Under the pieces are notes generated by a model. The model was not told where the DNA came from. It made no database searches and worked only from the letters and a program-made list of their open reading frames with translations. Position numbers and translations under genes: made by a program. Below, in pieces: positions 18,122 through 26,732 of a DNA stretch of 49,645 nucleotides. Numbering within the stretch: position 1 is the stretch's first letter; every line of letters begins with the position of its first letter. The DNA lies in assembly GCA_016125385.1 (NCBI GenBank), contig WGLV01000067.1, positions 1 to 49,645 of the forward strand, written 5' to 3'. Source of the stretch: a bacterium. GTDB lineage: Bacteria; Hinthialibacterota; Hinthialibacteria; Hinthialibacterales; Hinthialibacteraceae.

Positions 18122-19513
18122 ATGAATACACCACGAATCCGCTCGCGTGTGATCCTGCTTTCGCTGCTCGGTTTGGCGGCGGTCTTCATGGCGGGATGCG
18201 CCGATATCCCCAAAATGGAAGAAGTCCGCCCGGCGGCTTTGCGCGAGCGGTTGCAGCCCCCGCTCACCGATGAGCAATTGTCGCAGTTGTCGGGTGAGTT
18301 GCGGCTCGCTCCCGCCCTGATTCTCGGCGCGTCGCGCAACCCCATGCTTCAGGCTGAACGCAAGCGCTGGCTCGCATCTATTGAAACGCTGCCCCAAGCG
18401 ACTTCGCTGCCCGATCCGATGGCGCAGGCTGGTTTTCAGATGCAGAGCGTTGAAACCCGCGTCGGCCCTCAGGAATTCAACGCCGGTCTCACTCAGAGTC
18501 TCCCCTGGTGGCAAAAACTCTGGGCCCGAGGCAAAAGCGCTGAAATTCAGGCCGCCATCGCTCAACTCAAATATGAGACCGCCTTGCGCGATCTCGTGAT
18601 TCAGATCAAGGATTCATACTACGAACTCTATTACCTCGACCGCGCCATCGCCATCACTCAAAAAATCGAATCCCTGCTACGCGATGAGGCCATCCTTGGG
18701 TATCAGGAACTCCTCGTGGGCCGCACTCAGCTTAACGAATCGTTCCGCGCCGAGAGCTGGGCGGCTCAACTCGGCTACGATCGAATCCTGCTTGATGAAC
18801 AGCGCCGCGCTCAGGCTGAACGCTTCCGCGCTCTGCTCAACCTTCCGCCCGATACGCCGATCGGCGAGGTTACAACCTGCCCCCTCTACGATCCGGTGGA
18901 TGACATTACTCCACTGTATCAGCGCGCTGAAGATTACGCGGAAATCCTGAAAATTCGCGGCCTCGAAATCGTCAAATCCAAATACGACGTATTTCTCGCG
19001 CAGCTGTCGCGCGTGCCGGATATCGCCTTGGGGCTGAACTTCATCAACACGGGCGCGGCTCGTATGGCGGGCGTTGGAGATAGCGGCAAAGACCCCTTCA
19101 TCGGCCTCTTTTCGATGAACCTCCCCATCTGGGAACAGCGCAACCGCGCGTTGATTCATGAAAAAGAAGCCGTCGCCGAAGCGATGGAACAACAGGCGAT
19201 GAACGAGGTTAACGACGTTCGCCGCGGCGTGGCCAGGGCGTATTTCGCCGCTAATCTGACCGGGCGTCTGGTCCATCTCTACGCGGATACCCTCCTCCCC
19301 CAGGCCGAGTCGGTCATGCAACAGGCGGAACTCTTTTTCCGGAACGATCAGGCGTCGTTCTCCAGCATGATTGAATGCACGCTGGCGTACCACAATTTTC
19401 AGCTCGCTTACCATCGCGCCCTGGCGGATTACGGTCAGTCTATCGGCCGCCTCGAACAGGTGATCGGCGGAGTCGCCTTCGCCAGTGTCGCGAACGCCAC
19501 GGAACAGGAATAG
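18122..19513 (+). CDS. TolC/CusC-type outer-membrane efflux lipoprotein, copy 1
   Basis: 463 residues from the ATG at 18122, which follows the pump stop codon by one base, with GGAG inside the pump 3' end. A lipoprotein signal ends at a lipobox (VFMAGC), giving an acylated Cys near residue 28. The remainder is the outer-membrane efflux family: two helical repeats rich in Ala/Gln/Leu, with QAGFQMQSVETRVGPQEF, ITQKIESLLRDEAILGYQEL and a second-half ALGLNFINTG. The protein should trimerise into a channel spanning outer membrane and periplasm that docks on the adaptor and pump. Same operon as the pump. Confidence 0.88.
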   Translation: MNTPRIRSRVILLSLLGLAAVFMAGCADIPKMEEVRPAALRERLQPPLTDEQLSQLSGELRLAPALILGASRNPMLQAERKRWLASIETLPQATSLPDPMAQAGFQMQSVETRVGPQEFNAGLTQSLPWWQKLWARGKSAEIQAAIAQLKYETALRDLVIQIKDSYYELYYLDRAIAITQKIESLLRDEAILGYQELLVGRTQLNESFRAESWAAQLGYDRILLDEQRRAQAERFRALLNLPPDTPIGEVTTCPLYDPVDDITPLYQRAEDYAEILKIRGLEIVKSKYDVFLAQLSRVPDIALGLNFINTGAARMAGVGDSGKDPFIGLFSMNLPIWEQRNRALIHEKEAVAEAMEQQAMNEVNDVRRGVARAYFAANLTGRLVHLYADTLLPQAESVMQQAELFFRNDQASFSSMIECTLAYHNFQLAYHRALADYGQSIGRLEQVIGGVAFASVANATEQE

Positions 19514-19516
19514 ACC

Positions 19517-21046
19517 ATGAAACCGGCCATCACACAACCCGCCATTCTGGTTTTGTTATTGCTCGTTGGAGGCTGCGCCGCGCATCAACGCGCTCTGCGC
19601 GAGTATGAGAATGAACGCGCCACGCCGTTCTTTCAGCAGACTCTCGGCTGGATCGGTTCAGCGGCGCAAAGCCAGTCTCTCGAACCGTCCGCCGCCGGGC
19701 CGCTGCCCAAAATCGAACTGGAAGGGGCCGCGTCTCCCGATGAAAAGTTCGTGTCGATCGCGTCGGATTTCTTTCAGGCCGATCCGGTTGCGCTTCAACA
19801 GCGCATTGCCGCGCTCTCTGAATCGGAAGGATTGAAAAAAGTCCTTCAGCCGCGCCTGACGTGGAACGATTTGAGCCTGGCCGTCGCGATTCATAACCCC
19901 GCCGTGCGCGCCGCCCGAGAGCGCTGGCGCGCTACGTTAAACCAGTACGATCAGGCCGACTTTCTCGATAACCTGATCGGCGAATATCGCTCCTTCACCC
20001 GGTATCTCAACGTGACGCCGGGCAAACCGGTCAATAAACAGATGCTGCAATCCATCTATCCCTTCCCAGGAACCATGGCGCTGAAAGGCGAGATGGTGAA
20101 AGAACAGGTCCGTCTGGCTGAGCTGGACTGGCGTCGGACCCTGCGTGAAAAAGTTGTTGAAGCGGGGCAGCGATTTTATGACGATCAATACGTCATGCGC
20201 GCTCAAGATACAACGCGGGAAAATATCGACCTGCTCCAGAACCTGTTGAGTGTGGTGCGCGAACTCTATCAGGCCGGCGGCGCCAGTCAGGCGGGAATCA
20301 TCAAAATTCAAAACGAACTCGAACGCCAGCGCAACATGCTCAAAGATCTCGACTCTCGCCGCATCGCATTGCACGCCCAGTTAACCGCCTCGCTGGGTCT
20401 GGAACCCGGATTCGCGCTGGGCCAGCCGGAAAAAACCAACCAGCCGGAGGTCACGCTGTCGGCGGAAGACCTGTTCAAACTCGCCCGCGACTGCCGGCAG
20501 GAAGTGCTCATGCAGCAATCGAAAATCAACCGGACCGCCATAGCCATTCGGATGGGAGAGGTCATGAATCGCCCATCGGCCAGCCAGGGGTACAGCCAGC
20601 TTGAACGAGGGATGATGCCGGAGGCGTCGGTGGACGCGTCGAAAATGCCATTCGGTCTGGAGCCGAAAACGCGGGATCGGCCCGCCTATGCGCAGGCTGA
20701 ATCGTACCTCGCAGAGATGCGCCAGCGTCTTTTGGGCGAAAACGCGATGATGGACGACGTTCTGCGCGAAACCGAAGCTATGGCTCGGACGATGATCGAA
20801 ACCCTCGACGTCGATCGGCGTGAGGTCCATCTGATCGATAACGTCATTCTACCGCAGGATCAGGCCGCCTATGAAATCTCCTTAAGCGATTATCAGTCCG
20901 GCAAGGCGACGTTTCTCGATCTGCTCGACGCGGAACGCCAGCTGATCAAGAGCCGCCTTGAGTCGCACGCTTCTCATCGCGATCTCAATCAGGCCAGCGT
21001 CCGGCTGCTTACCGTTTCAGGCGCGATGCTGCATGAAAAAAAGTGA
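19517..21046 (+). CDS. TolC/CusC-type outer-membrane efflux lipoprotein, copy 2
   Basis: 509 residues, starting three bases after copy 1. Lipobox LLVGGC gives an acylated Cys. The N-terminal 100 residues before the efflux-family fold (DEKFVSIASDFFQADPVALQ) have no match in copy 1. The fold itself starts near LTWNDLSLAVAIHNPAVRAA and ends with SDYQSGKATFLDLLDAERQL, a strong OMF signature. The two copies are clearly diverged, so this is not a recent duplication. A Met/Gly/Ala/Pro-rich insert (GMMPEASVDASKMPFGLEPK) lies in the second half. Last gene of the operon; a strong terminator follows. Whether the two channels form mixed trimers or work with different pumps cannot be read from sequence. 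Confidence 0.87.
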   Translation: MKPAITQPAILVLLLLVGGCAAHQRALREYENERATPFFQQTLGWIGSAAQSQSLEPSAAGPLPKIELEGAASPDEKFVSIASDFFQADPVALQQRIAALSESEGLKKVLQPRLTWNDLSLAVAIHNPAVRAARERWRATLNQYDQADFLDNLIGEYRSFTRYLNVTPGKPVNKQMLQSIYPFPGTMALKGEMVKEQVRLAELDWRRTLREKVVEAGQRFYDDQYVMRAQDTTRENIDLLQNLLSVVRELYQAGGASQAGIIKIQNELERQRNMLKDLDSRRIALHAQLTASLGLEPGFALGQPEKTNQPEVTLSAEDLFKLARDCRQEVLMQQSKINRTAIAIRMGEVMNRPSASQGYSQLERGMMPEASVDASKMPFGLEPKTRDRPAYAQAESYLAEMRQRLLGENAMMDDVLRETEAMARTMIETLDVDRREVHLIDNVILPQDQAAYEISLSDYQSGKATFLDLLDAERQLIKSRLESHASHRDLNQASVRLLTVSGAMLHEKK

Positions 21047-21120
21047 ATGGATGGAGAAATAAAACGGGGAAGATACAGGAGAGAAATTGAATAACTTGCT
21101 TCCATCGTTTGAGTGAAACA

Positions 21121-21154
21121 GGGAGGAGACGTTCAATCGCCTCCTCCCTTTTTT
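21121..21154 (+). terminator. Rho-independent terminator of the efflux operon
   Basis: GGGAGGAG and CTCCTCCC pair around an inner CG/CG with one mismatch, followed by TTTTTT. The leftward gene ending at 21192 converges on it; the minus-strand T-run is weak. Confidence 0.8.
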
Positions 21155-21191
21155 ACTGGATGTTTGCCTTGTCAGAATCGCATGATTTCGA

Positions 21192-23621
21192 TCAGTACAG
21201 CATGAAATCGGTCACGGCTGAGTCGGGAGTTTCGCCGGGCTCGATCACGGTCGTCAGGTTGAGCGTTGGATCGGGCGTTATGGCGATCCAGTCAACTTTG
21301 GTTTCGGGTTCGCGTGAATGCCAATGTAAGGTGTGCGCACCCGCGGTCAATTCGTGAGGACGCAGTTCATCTGTGAGCACCCAGAATCGTTGTCCATCCA
21401 CAAACAGCCGGTTCCAGATTTTCTCAAACGTCCCTCTTGAAGGCACGACGAAACCATAGCGGTCGTTATCCGCTGAATCGGACATCCCGACGAAGTCGAC
21501 GTCGAATCCGATGTAATAAGAATCCGTCTGATCGCTTTCAGCGCGCACGTTGGCGAACAGGTAATACACGCTTGATTCGAGAACATTCAACTCAAAAGTT
21601 AATTCCTGATCGTTCATGACGCCGCCCGATCTTCCGGATGACGTCGGCATTGCATATAAAAGACTGACCAGAGAATCATCCGCCTGCACGATAAAATCAC
21701 CGGAATGGGCGTGAACCGCTTCCGCTTGAATGAACGTGGTTGATGTGGGAGACACATCAATCGGCTCGGTTCTGATTTGGAAGGGGATGACGTCGGGAAC
21801 AAGATATTTGCCAAACACCGGCTGTGATTCACCCGACTTCAGATCGTACGCCCTGCCGCTGAAAATGCCGAGAACCGCATCGGCTGCCGGTATCGCTGAA
21901 TAGGTTAATTCAGCATCTTGATTCAGCCCTGATACATTCCAGACGATCTTGTTTGCATCGACGTCGAACGAACCCGCGGCGGCGTTGATGTTGGCGGCCG
22001 TCCAGCCCTTCGGGATGGTTTCTTCAACGCGAAGGTCCAAGGCGCTGTTTTTGACGACGCCGGCGCTTAGTGAAACATCGACTGATTCAGGAAGCGTGGA
22101 ACCCGTCGATGGCAAACTTCGTGAAACAATAAAAAAGGCTTCTCGCGGTTCAAAATTCCCGATAGCCAGATTGGGATCGGAGGTAATAACCAGCCAGTCG
22201 ATCTCCGCATTCGTCTCGCGGGGGGCGATATAGAGCGTGTGTTGTCCCTCTGTCAACTCGAATGGACGTATTTCAGTCGTCGTCTCCCAGAATCGCCCGC
22301 CTTCATTGAAGGTATACCACCACCGGCGAACAGGGTCTCTGCTGCCTGTCAGCGGATAGGCGTATTCATCCGTCGCGTCGATCGAGTCAAAGCCGATGAA
22401 GAGCGAATCGCTCTGGTCGTTTTCCCGGCGGCACTGAGCGAAAATGTAGTAGGTCCCCGTCTCCTGTACATCCAGCGTGTATTCAAGCACTCCGTCCAGA
22501 ATCGCGCTTGAACTCCCTTCGGCGGCGGTTACAAGAAATCCGCTTTCAGATCGAGGATCGAATTGCAGACCAAAAGTGCGCACTCCTCCGGTTTGCTCGC
22601 CCCACTCCGCTTCAATGAATCGCGGAATCTGGGGATGAACCGAGAGTACTCCGTGGGGTTGGAAGCCATTTGAGGGGGCGGTAAACATTCTCCCGCCGAT
22701 ATAACCGTCGTGAGTTCCATCCGTGAATGAGCCGTTCCAGATCACGACGGGCCGATCGGGCGGATCGATTGTGTATGTCAGTTCCGCGTCTCCGGTCAAA
22801 TCAGTCAACGTCCATTCAATATCGCCGTTTTCCGTCTGAACGAACTCTCCGGCTGAAACGGAAATATCCGAAACTGATGCGCCGGATGGAATCACTTCGC
22901 TGACGGTCGCGCTTGATACGCTTGCGGCGTGGGCGGCGAGCGTAACTGTCAACGCCGCTCCCTGTTCAGGGGTGGCCGGGTTGAAACGGCGCTCAACCGA
23001 AAAAGGATATTCTTCGATCTTGACCGACTCCACGTCAAATAGTTCCAAGTTGTCATTGTTGCCGGCTGTTACAGCTAAACCAACATAAACAGGGTCGCTT
23101 AACTCAATGTGCTCGGTCTGTTGTAAGGCCCATTGTTCATTCAGGTCGAGCGTATAAAAACGAATGGTATTCCCCACTCGCTCCAGCCGGATGGTTCCAT
23201 CCAGCAGCGAATCGGCCGAAACGAAACCATCGTCCGTCATCGCTTCGCCCCGTAACGTTCTGAACAGTGGATACACGTTGCCGTTACTCTGTTGTACGTA
23301 AGCGGCGAAGGGTGAATCCGCTTCCAGGTCCTGGCGAATCATCAATCCGCCTTGCCCGCCCCCGAGAAGAAAAGTGATTCCTTCAATGGAAAAATTGCCT
23401 GACAGCCGCTTGTATACGAAAAAGCCTGAATCGGAGAAATCGTCGAATCCCGATCCGGACGTCTCCAGTTGATAGGTTGAACCCGAAAGTGCGGCGGCTC
23501 CTTCAAGACCTACATCGCCGATGTCGGTATAACCATCGAATAGACCAACGGGTTCTTGCGCTTGAGCGTAAATGGCGCAAAGAATGAAAATAATGCTGCA
23601 AAACCTGAATAATCTCATCAT
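21192..23621 (-). CDS. Secreted protein with alternating Ig-like and carbohydrate-binding-like modules
   Basis: 809 residues; GGGAGG lies seven bases before the ATG at 23621. A signal peptide (FCSIIFILCAIYAQAQ) is followed by: a jelly-roll or laminin-G-like domain about 25-205 (similar to DUF1349, RLSGNFSIEGITFLLGG); an Ig/DUF11-like domain about 210-320 (EQGAALTVTLAAH, WTLTDLTGDAELTYTI); a beta-sandwich about 335-490 (FIEAEWG, TGTYYIFAQCRRENDQSDS); a second DUF11-like domain about 495-615; and a second copy of the beta-sandwich about 630-795 (SVYYLFANVRAESDQTDS). The two sandwich copies share ...DQ(S/T)DS..IGFD, RFW.T.E.RP.ELT.G.HTL and DW..IT.DP. They resemble CBM-type sugar-binding domains, but no catalytic domain is present. 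No anchor at the C-terminus. Function unknown; polysaccharide binding is a guess. Confidence 0.85.
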   Translation of the reverse strand: MMRLFRFCSIIFILCAIYAQAQEPVGLFDGYTDIGDVGLEGAAALSGSTYQLETSGSGFDDFSDSGFFVYKRLSGNFSIEGITFLLGGGQGGLMIRQDLEADSPFAAYVQQSNGNVYPLFRTLRGEAMTDDGFVSADSLLDGTIRLERVGNTIRFYTLDLNEQWALQQTEHIELSDPVYVGLAVTAGNNDNLELFDVESVKIEEYPFSVERRFNPATPEQGAALTVTLAAHAASVSSATVSEVIPSGASVSDISVSAGEFVQTENGDIEWTLTDLTGDAELTYTIDPPDRPVVIWNGSFTDGTHDGYIGGRMFTAPSNGFQPHGVLSVHPQIPRFIEAEWGEQTGGVRTFGLQFDPRSESGFLVTAAEGSSSAILDGVLEYTLDVQETGTYYIFAQCRRENDQSDSLFIGFDSIDATDEYAYPLTGSRDPVRRWWYTFNEGGRFWETTTEIRPFELTEGQHTLYIAPRETNAEIDWLVITSDPNLAIGNFEPREAFFIVSRSLPSTGSTLPESVDVSLSAGVVKNSALDLRVEETIPKGWTAANINAAAGSFDVDANKIVWNVSGLNQDAELTYSAIPAADAVLGIFSGRAYDLKSGESQPVFGKYLVPDVIPFQIRTEPIDVSPTSTTFIQAEAVHAHSGDFIVQADDSLVSLLYAMPTSSGRSGGVMNDQELTFELNVLESSVYYLFANVRAESDQTDSYYIGFDVDFVGMSDSADNDRYGFVVPSRGTFEKIWNRLFVDGQRFWVLTDELRPHELTAGAHTLHWHSREPETKVDWIAITPDPTLNLTTVIEPGETPDSAVTDFMLY

Positions 23622-23931
23622 GGCGGGCCTCCCGATGCTGTGTAACTTTGCGGATGTATCAATGTGAATATCAAACAGGGCAGGGATTAATCAAATTCAA
23701 TAAATACCAGTATTGCGATTGAGGCATGACGCCTGCAATCAGATCACATTGATGAGGTGGCAAAAAACTATCATGGGGTGAATATACAAGTCAAGCGAAT
23801 GGGGTCCGGCGAAACCGCGATCCGTATTGGCTGATCCAGATCCGTTGAGACCATGTGTATGTTGAAGCATGATCTTGATCCTCATCGGTTCTGAACCGGG
23901 CGATGGAATAAGATATGCTCTCGCCGCCGGA
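23622..23931. other. Intergenic stretch, no gene seen
   Basis: 310 bases between two leftward genes. It is AT-richer near the upstream end and holds the GGGAGG ribosome site of the secreted-protein gene. A short open frame at 23739-23969 has no family signature and runs into the DUF362 gene. No clear terminator or promoter was found. Confidence 0.5.
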
Positions 23932-25110
23932 TTACGCCGCGCCGGGAAAGGGATGCTTCGCTTCTTCAATCGAGAGCCCGCTGATTTCGACCTGGCTCAG
24001 GTCGCCGGTCCCCACCCCCGCCTGGTGCGCGGCGAGAATATGATTGATGCATCGGTTAAACGGAGCGCTCGACCGATGATTCGCTAACGGATTTGAATAC
24101 CCCATCACCGCTGTCGCGGCCGCGTCGGTCGAAACCGGGTTCAGACCCGCGATGATGACGCCCGCTTTTTCCAGCCGCAGGTTGCCGCCCCGGCGGTTCC
24201 ACGGACCTTCGCCACCGCTGATCGTGCTGATTCCATCCACGATGGCCAGGTCGATCGGCCGTGCGTCGTTGATGTCCGTTACAATGTACGGTACGCGAAA
24301 ATGGTCGTTCTGATCGCTGAATCCTTCTTTTTCGCCTTCCGCGCTGAATCCGCGTGAATAGTGCAACTGTTTCCCGCGTCCTTTTTCCGCGTTTTCTCCG
24401 GGGTCGTCTCCATAGATCGAATTAGGCGTGATGCCGAACAGGTTTTTCATGGAGAGCGTGACGCCGGCGGTGGCGTGATTCTTCATCTTCGCCAGTGAGA
24501 TGAAAACATCCGTGTCTTCGTATGAATGATTCAGCATGAAGTGGTCGAACATATAACCGCCTGATTTTGGTTTAAGCGTCGCGTATTTCTTTCCTTTGCC
24601 CAGGTTCCGGGTGTTTTCAAATTCCACCTCGCCCAGCGATAGTATGGAGTTGACGTCCCATCCCGCTCGTCTGGAGGCGAATACCTCCAGCGTCTCGCGC
24701 GCGGGCGCCGATTCGACGATGCGCACCCGCCTGGCGCCGTTGTCGAACAGAATCGCCGTCAGCGCCTTGACGCTGTTTTCATGCGTTACGTAGGTCTCAC
24801 CGCATGGCAGGCCGAACATGACCGGAAAATCTTCGCCGGTCAGGTTGACCTTGATTGTGACCGTCTTGTTTTTTACCAGCGTTCCGATGCCGCCCAGCCC
24901 GTCGAAACATTCCTCCATCGCGCTTCGAATTCCCGGGCCGTAATCACCGCATCGCGCAATCGAGACCCGGGCCGTGTTGAGGCGGATCGGTTTGTTTTCG
25001 GTTGGCTCGATCTGAGCCATGCGGCCCGAACCGCATGAATAGAGAAGCGGCGACGCGGCGCTCAGGGCGCCGGCCGCGAGAAACGCCCGGCGGTTAATTC
25101 GTTCAGACAT
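23932..25110 (-). CDS. Tat-exported DUF362 domain protein
   Basis: 392 residues from the ATG at 25110 (MSERINRR). The ATG six bases earlier sits directly against GGGAG, so the second ATG has proper spacing. A twin-arginine signal (INRRAFLAAGALSAASPLL) ends in YSCGSG, possibly also a lipobox. The body is DUF362: VKVNLTGED near the N-terminus, NGARRVRIVESAP, DVFISLAKMKNHATAGVTLS and MKNLFGITP, then DLAIVDGISTISGGEGPW and PVSTDAAATAVMGY. Members are predicted metal- or Fe-S-associated proteins of unknown activity. There are no ferredoxin Cys motifs here. Export in folded form suggests a bound cofactor. The gene stands alone between intergenic spaces. Confidence 0.85.
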   Translation of the reverse strand: MSERINRRAFLAAGALSAASPLLYSCGSGRMAQIEPTENKPIRLNTARVSIARCGDYGPGIRSAMEECFDGLGGIGTLVKNKTVTIKVNLTGEDFPVMFGLPCGETYVTHENSVKALTAILFDNGARRVRIVESAPARETLEVFASRRAGWDVNSILSLGEVEFENTRNLGKGKKYATLKPKSGGYMFDHFMLNHSYEDTDVFISLAKMKNHATAGVTLSMKNLFGITPNSIYGDDPGENAEKGRGKQLHYSRGFSAEGEKEGFSDQNDHFRVPYIVTDINDARPIDLAIVDGISTISGGEGPWNRRGGNLRLEKAGVIIAGLNPVSTDAAATAVMGYSNPLANHRSSAPFNRCINHILAAHQAGVGTGDLSQVEISGLSIEEAKHPFPGAA

Positions 25111-25437
25111 ATCCATCTCCCAAAAAAAACAAAGAATACCAATACCTTATCCTCGCGGCGCAACCCGCCGCGCTGGAACGTGGAGAAACGAAGCGAAGAA
25201 CGAACGCTGGCGTGATGAGTCGGAGGCTTCGTTAACCGGGTGAGTCGTTCAATCAGGCGTCATGGTTCACTATTTTGATCGAAGATCATTAAGTTGCAAA
25301 ACGTTAATTAAAAAGTTCAACCGTTTTTGCATTCCGGTGCGTCTTATCTTTGTGTAGATACGATTAAAAATTTTAGTTGTAAATCGGATTTTATTTGCTT
25401 TAATGCTATGAAATAGTACTTTTGCGAAGCGTGGAAT
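25111..25437. other. Divergent spacer, no gene seen
   Basis: About 330 bases between the DUF362 start and a rightward gene. The right half (25265-25400) is AT-rich and probably holds promoters, but no hexamer pair stands out. The leftward frame at 25270-25752 is an antisense shadow. Confidence 0.4.
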
Positions 25438-25893
25438 ATGGTGAGTGATCCTGAATACACCGTGATGAGGTTTTGTTTCGTGCAAACCGCGGCTGTCGTC
25501 GTTTTCAGTTTGATCTACGCTCCCCTGCTTTTTGAGGCGGCGCCGCTTCTGATGGGATTCCCGATCCCGTTTCATTCCGCCGTTTATGCTTCCATGTTGA
25601 ACGCGTTCTGCGTCGGGCTGCTGATCGCGACGGTGTGGCGGGTGAGCCTTCACGATGGACGTCCAGTGGTCGGCGTAATGATCCTGCTCGCGGTCCTCGT
25701 ATCGCTCGTTTGCTCCGGCCTCTGGGGAGTCTTGCTCTCCAACCCCGATCATACGCCCATCGGGCTCTGGCGGGGCATGGCTTTGTATTTCATGGTGAAC
25801 GGGGCGTTATGCGCCGCGCTTTGTCTGGCGGGTGTTGGCGCTCTGCTGTTCGCAACGTTGACGATTGGCCGAGGTCAGGTCACCGGGCGGTAA
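25438..25893 (+). CDS. Small membrane protein with four predicted helices, unknown function
   Basis: 151 residues. Four hydrophobic stretches at about 10-36, 45-65, 78-98 and 111-142 are separated by short loops, among them WRVSLHDGRP and LSNPDHTPIGLWRG. No family recognised. The ribosome site before the ATG at 25438 is weak; an in-frame ATG at 25465 (MRFCFVQTAA) is an alternative that still keeps all helices. Its 3' end overlaps the convergent FRG-domain gene by 19 bases. The membrane pattern, unlike the antisense frames, supports a real gene. Confidence 0.55.
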   Translation: MVSDPEYTVMRFCFVQTAAVVVFSLIYAPLLFEAAPLLMGFPIPFHSAVYASMLNAFCVGLLIATVWRVSLHDGRPVVGVMILLAVLVSLVCSGLWGVLLSNPDHTPIGLWRGMALYFMVNGALCAALCLAGVGALLFATLTIGRGQVTGR

Positions 25894-26696
25894 TGCCGCG
25901 CCAGCCAGTCCGCCAGCCCGTCCAGCCCGGGGAACAGAATCCGCTCGGTGATGTTCGACTGATCGAGCTTGTCCCGAATTTCCCACTTCAGCTCTCTTGG
26001 AATAATGATGCGGCGGAACAATTGCGGCCGTTCACGCAGCCACGTGTGCAACCCGGCGAGGGGGCTCGACATCACCGAAAAAAAGGCGAACTGGTTGACG
26101 ATGCGTTCGTCCAGCGAGGGCGGCTCGAAAAACAGCGCCATCGGCTCCGGGCTTAGTTGGTCGTAATCGAAGATCTCGGGCAGAGCGCGCTCGATCATCT
26201 CCAGCGTGAAGGCGTTCGATCCCTCGCCTTCCAGCACGTCGCGCAAAGGCGGCGGCAGAAGACGGTTGGTCTCGACGTAGTTCACCGCCCAGATCGCGCC
26301 GTCGAGGTCGTATCGAAAGGTGTTGGCGGTGGCGAAATGCAGCGCCACGAAGGGAGAGTATGTCCAGTCGAGCAGCCGTGTGGGCAGCCCGTGATGCTGG
26401 GCGATGGTGATCCATCGCCAGTCCGAAAAATGAGCGTTGCCGCCCTGGATCTCCGCGTATTTCTTGAAATTGCGCAACAGGTGATATTCCAGTTGCGCCT
26501 TGCCACGGCATTGCCGGGCGAAGCTCGGGCTCAGGTCGTACGCCCGGTCCGAAACGCCCCGGTAGGCGTAATTCGAGCGGAACCGCCCGATGACCGGCTG
26601 CCATGAGTCCTGAAACAACTGCTCGCAGACTTCCGGCCAGCTGTGGACGATAACGTCGTTGGGCGTCGCGTCGATGAGGTCCATGAGGCCTTCCAT
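25875..26696 (-). CDS. FRG domain-containing protein
   Basis: 273 residues. The FRG domain is named for its F/Y-R-G motif, here AYRGVSD at 44-50, followed by PSFAR and the strong signature QHHGLPTRLLDWTYSPFVAL (100-119), then AIWAVNY. The function of FRG proteins is not settled; they occur alone, and some occur within phage-defence loci. The ATG at 26696 has no clear ribosome site; the ATG at 26684 is preceded by GGAAGG and may be the true start. Lies 36 bases downstream of purM in the same direction, so it is probably co-transcribed, an unusual partner for purine synthesis. Confidence 0.85.
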   Translation of the reverse strand: MEGLMDLIDATPNDVIVHSWPEVCEQLFQDSWQPVIGRFRSNYAYRGVSDRAYDLSPSFARQCRGKAQLEYHLLRNFKKYAEIQGGNAHFSDWRWITIAQHHGLPTRLLDWTYSPFVALHFATANTFRYDLDGAIWAVNYVETNRLLPPPLRDVLEGEGSNAFTLEMIERALPEIFDYDQLSPEPMALFFEPPSLDERIVNQFAFFSVMSSPLAGLHTWLRERPQLFRRIIIPRELKWEIRDKLDQSNITERILFPGLDGLADWLARHYRPVT

Positions 26697-26732
26697 AATT
26701 CAGGGTTCTCGCGGCGGGGGAGGCTTTGACGT

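Noticed and set aside
25270-25752. 160-residue minus-strand frame opposite the small membrane protein
   Set aside because: Charged, low-complexity product without motifs; the opposite strand gives four clear membrane helices.
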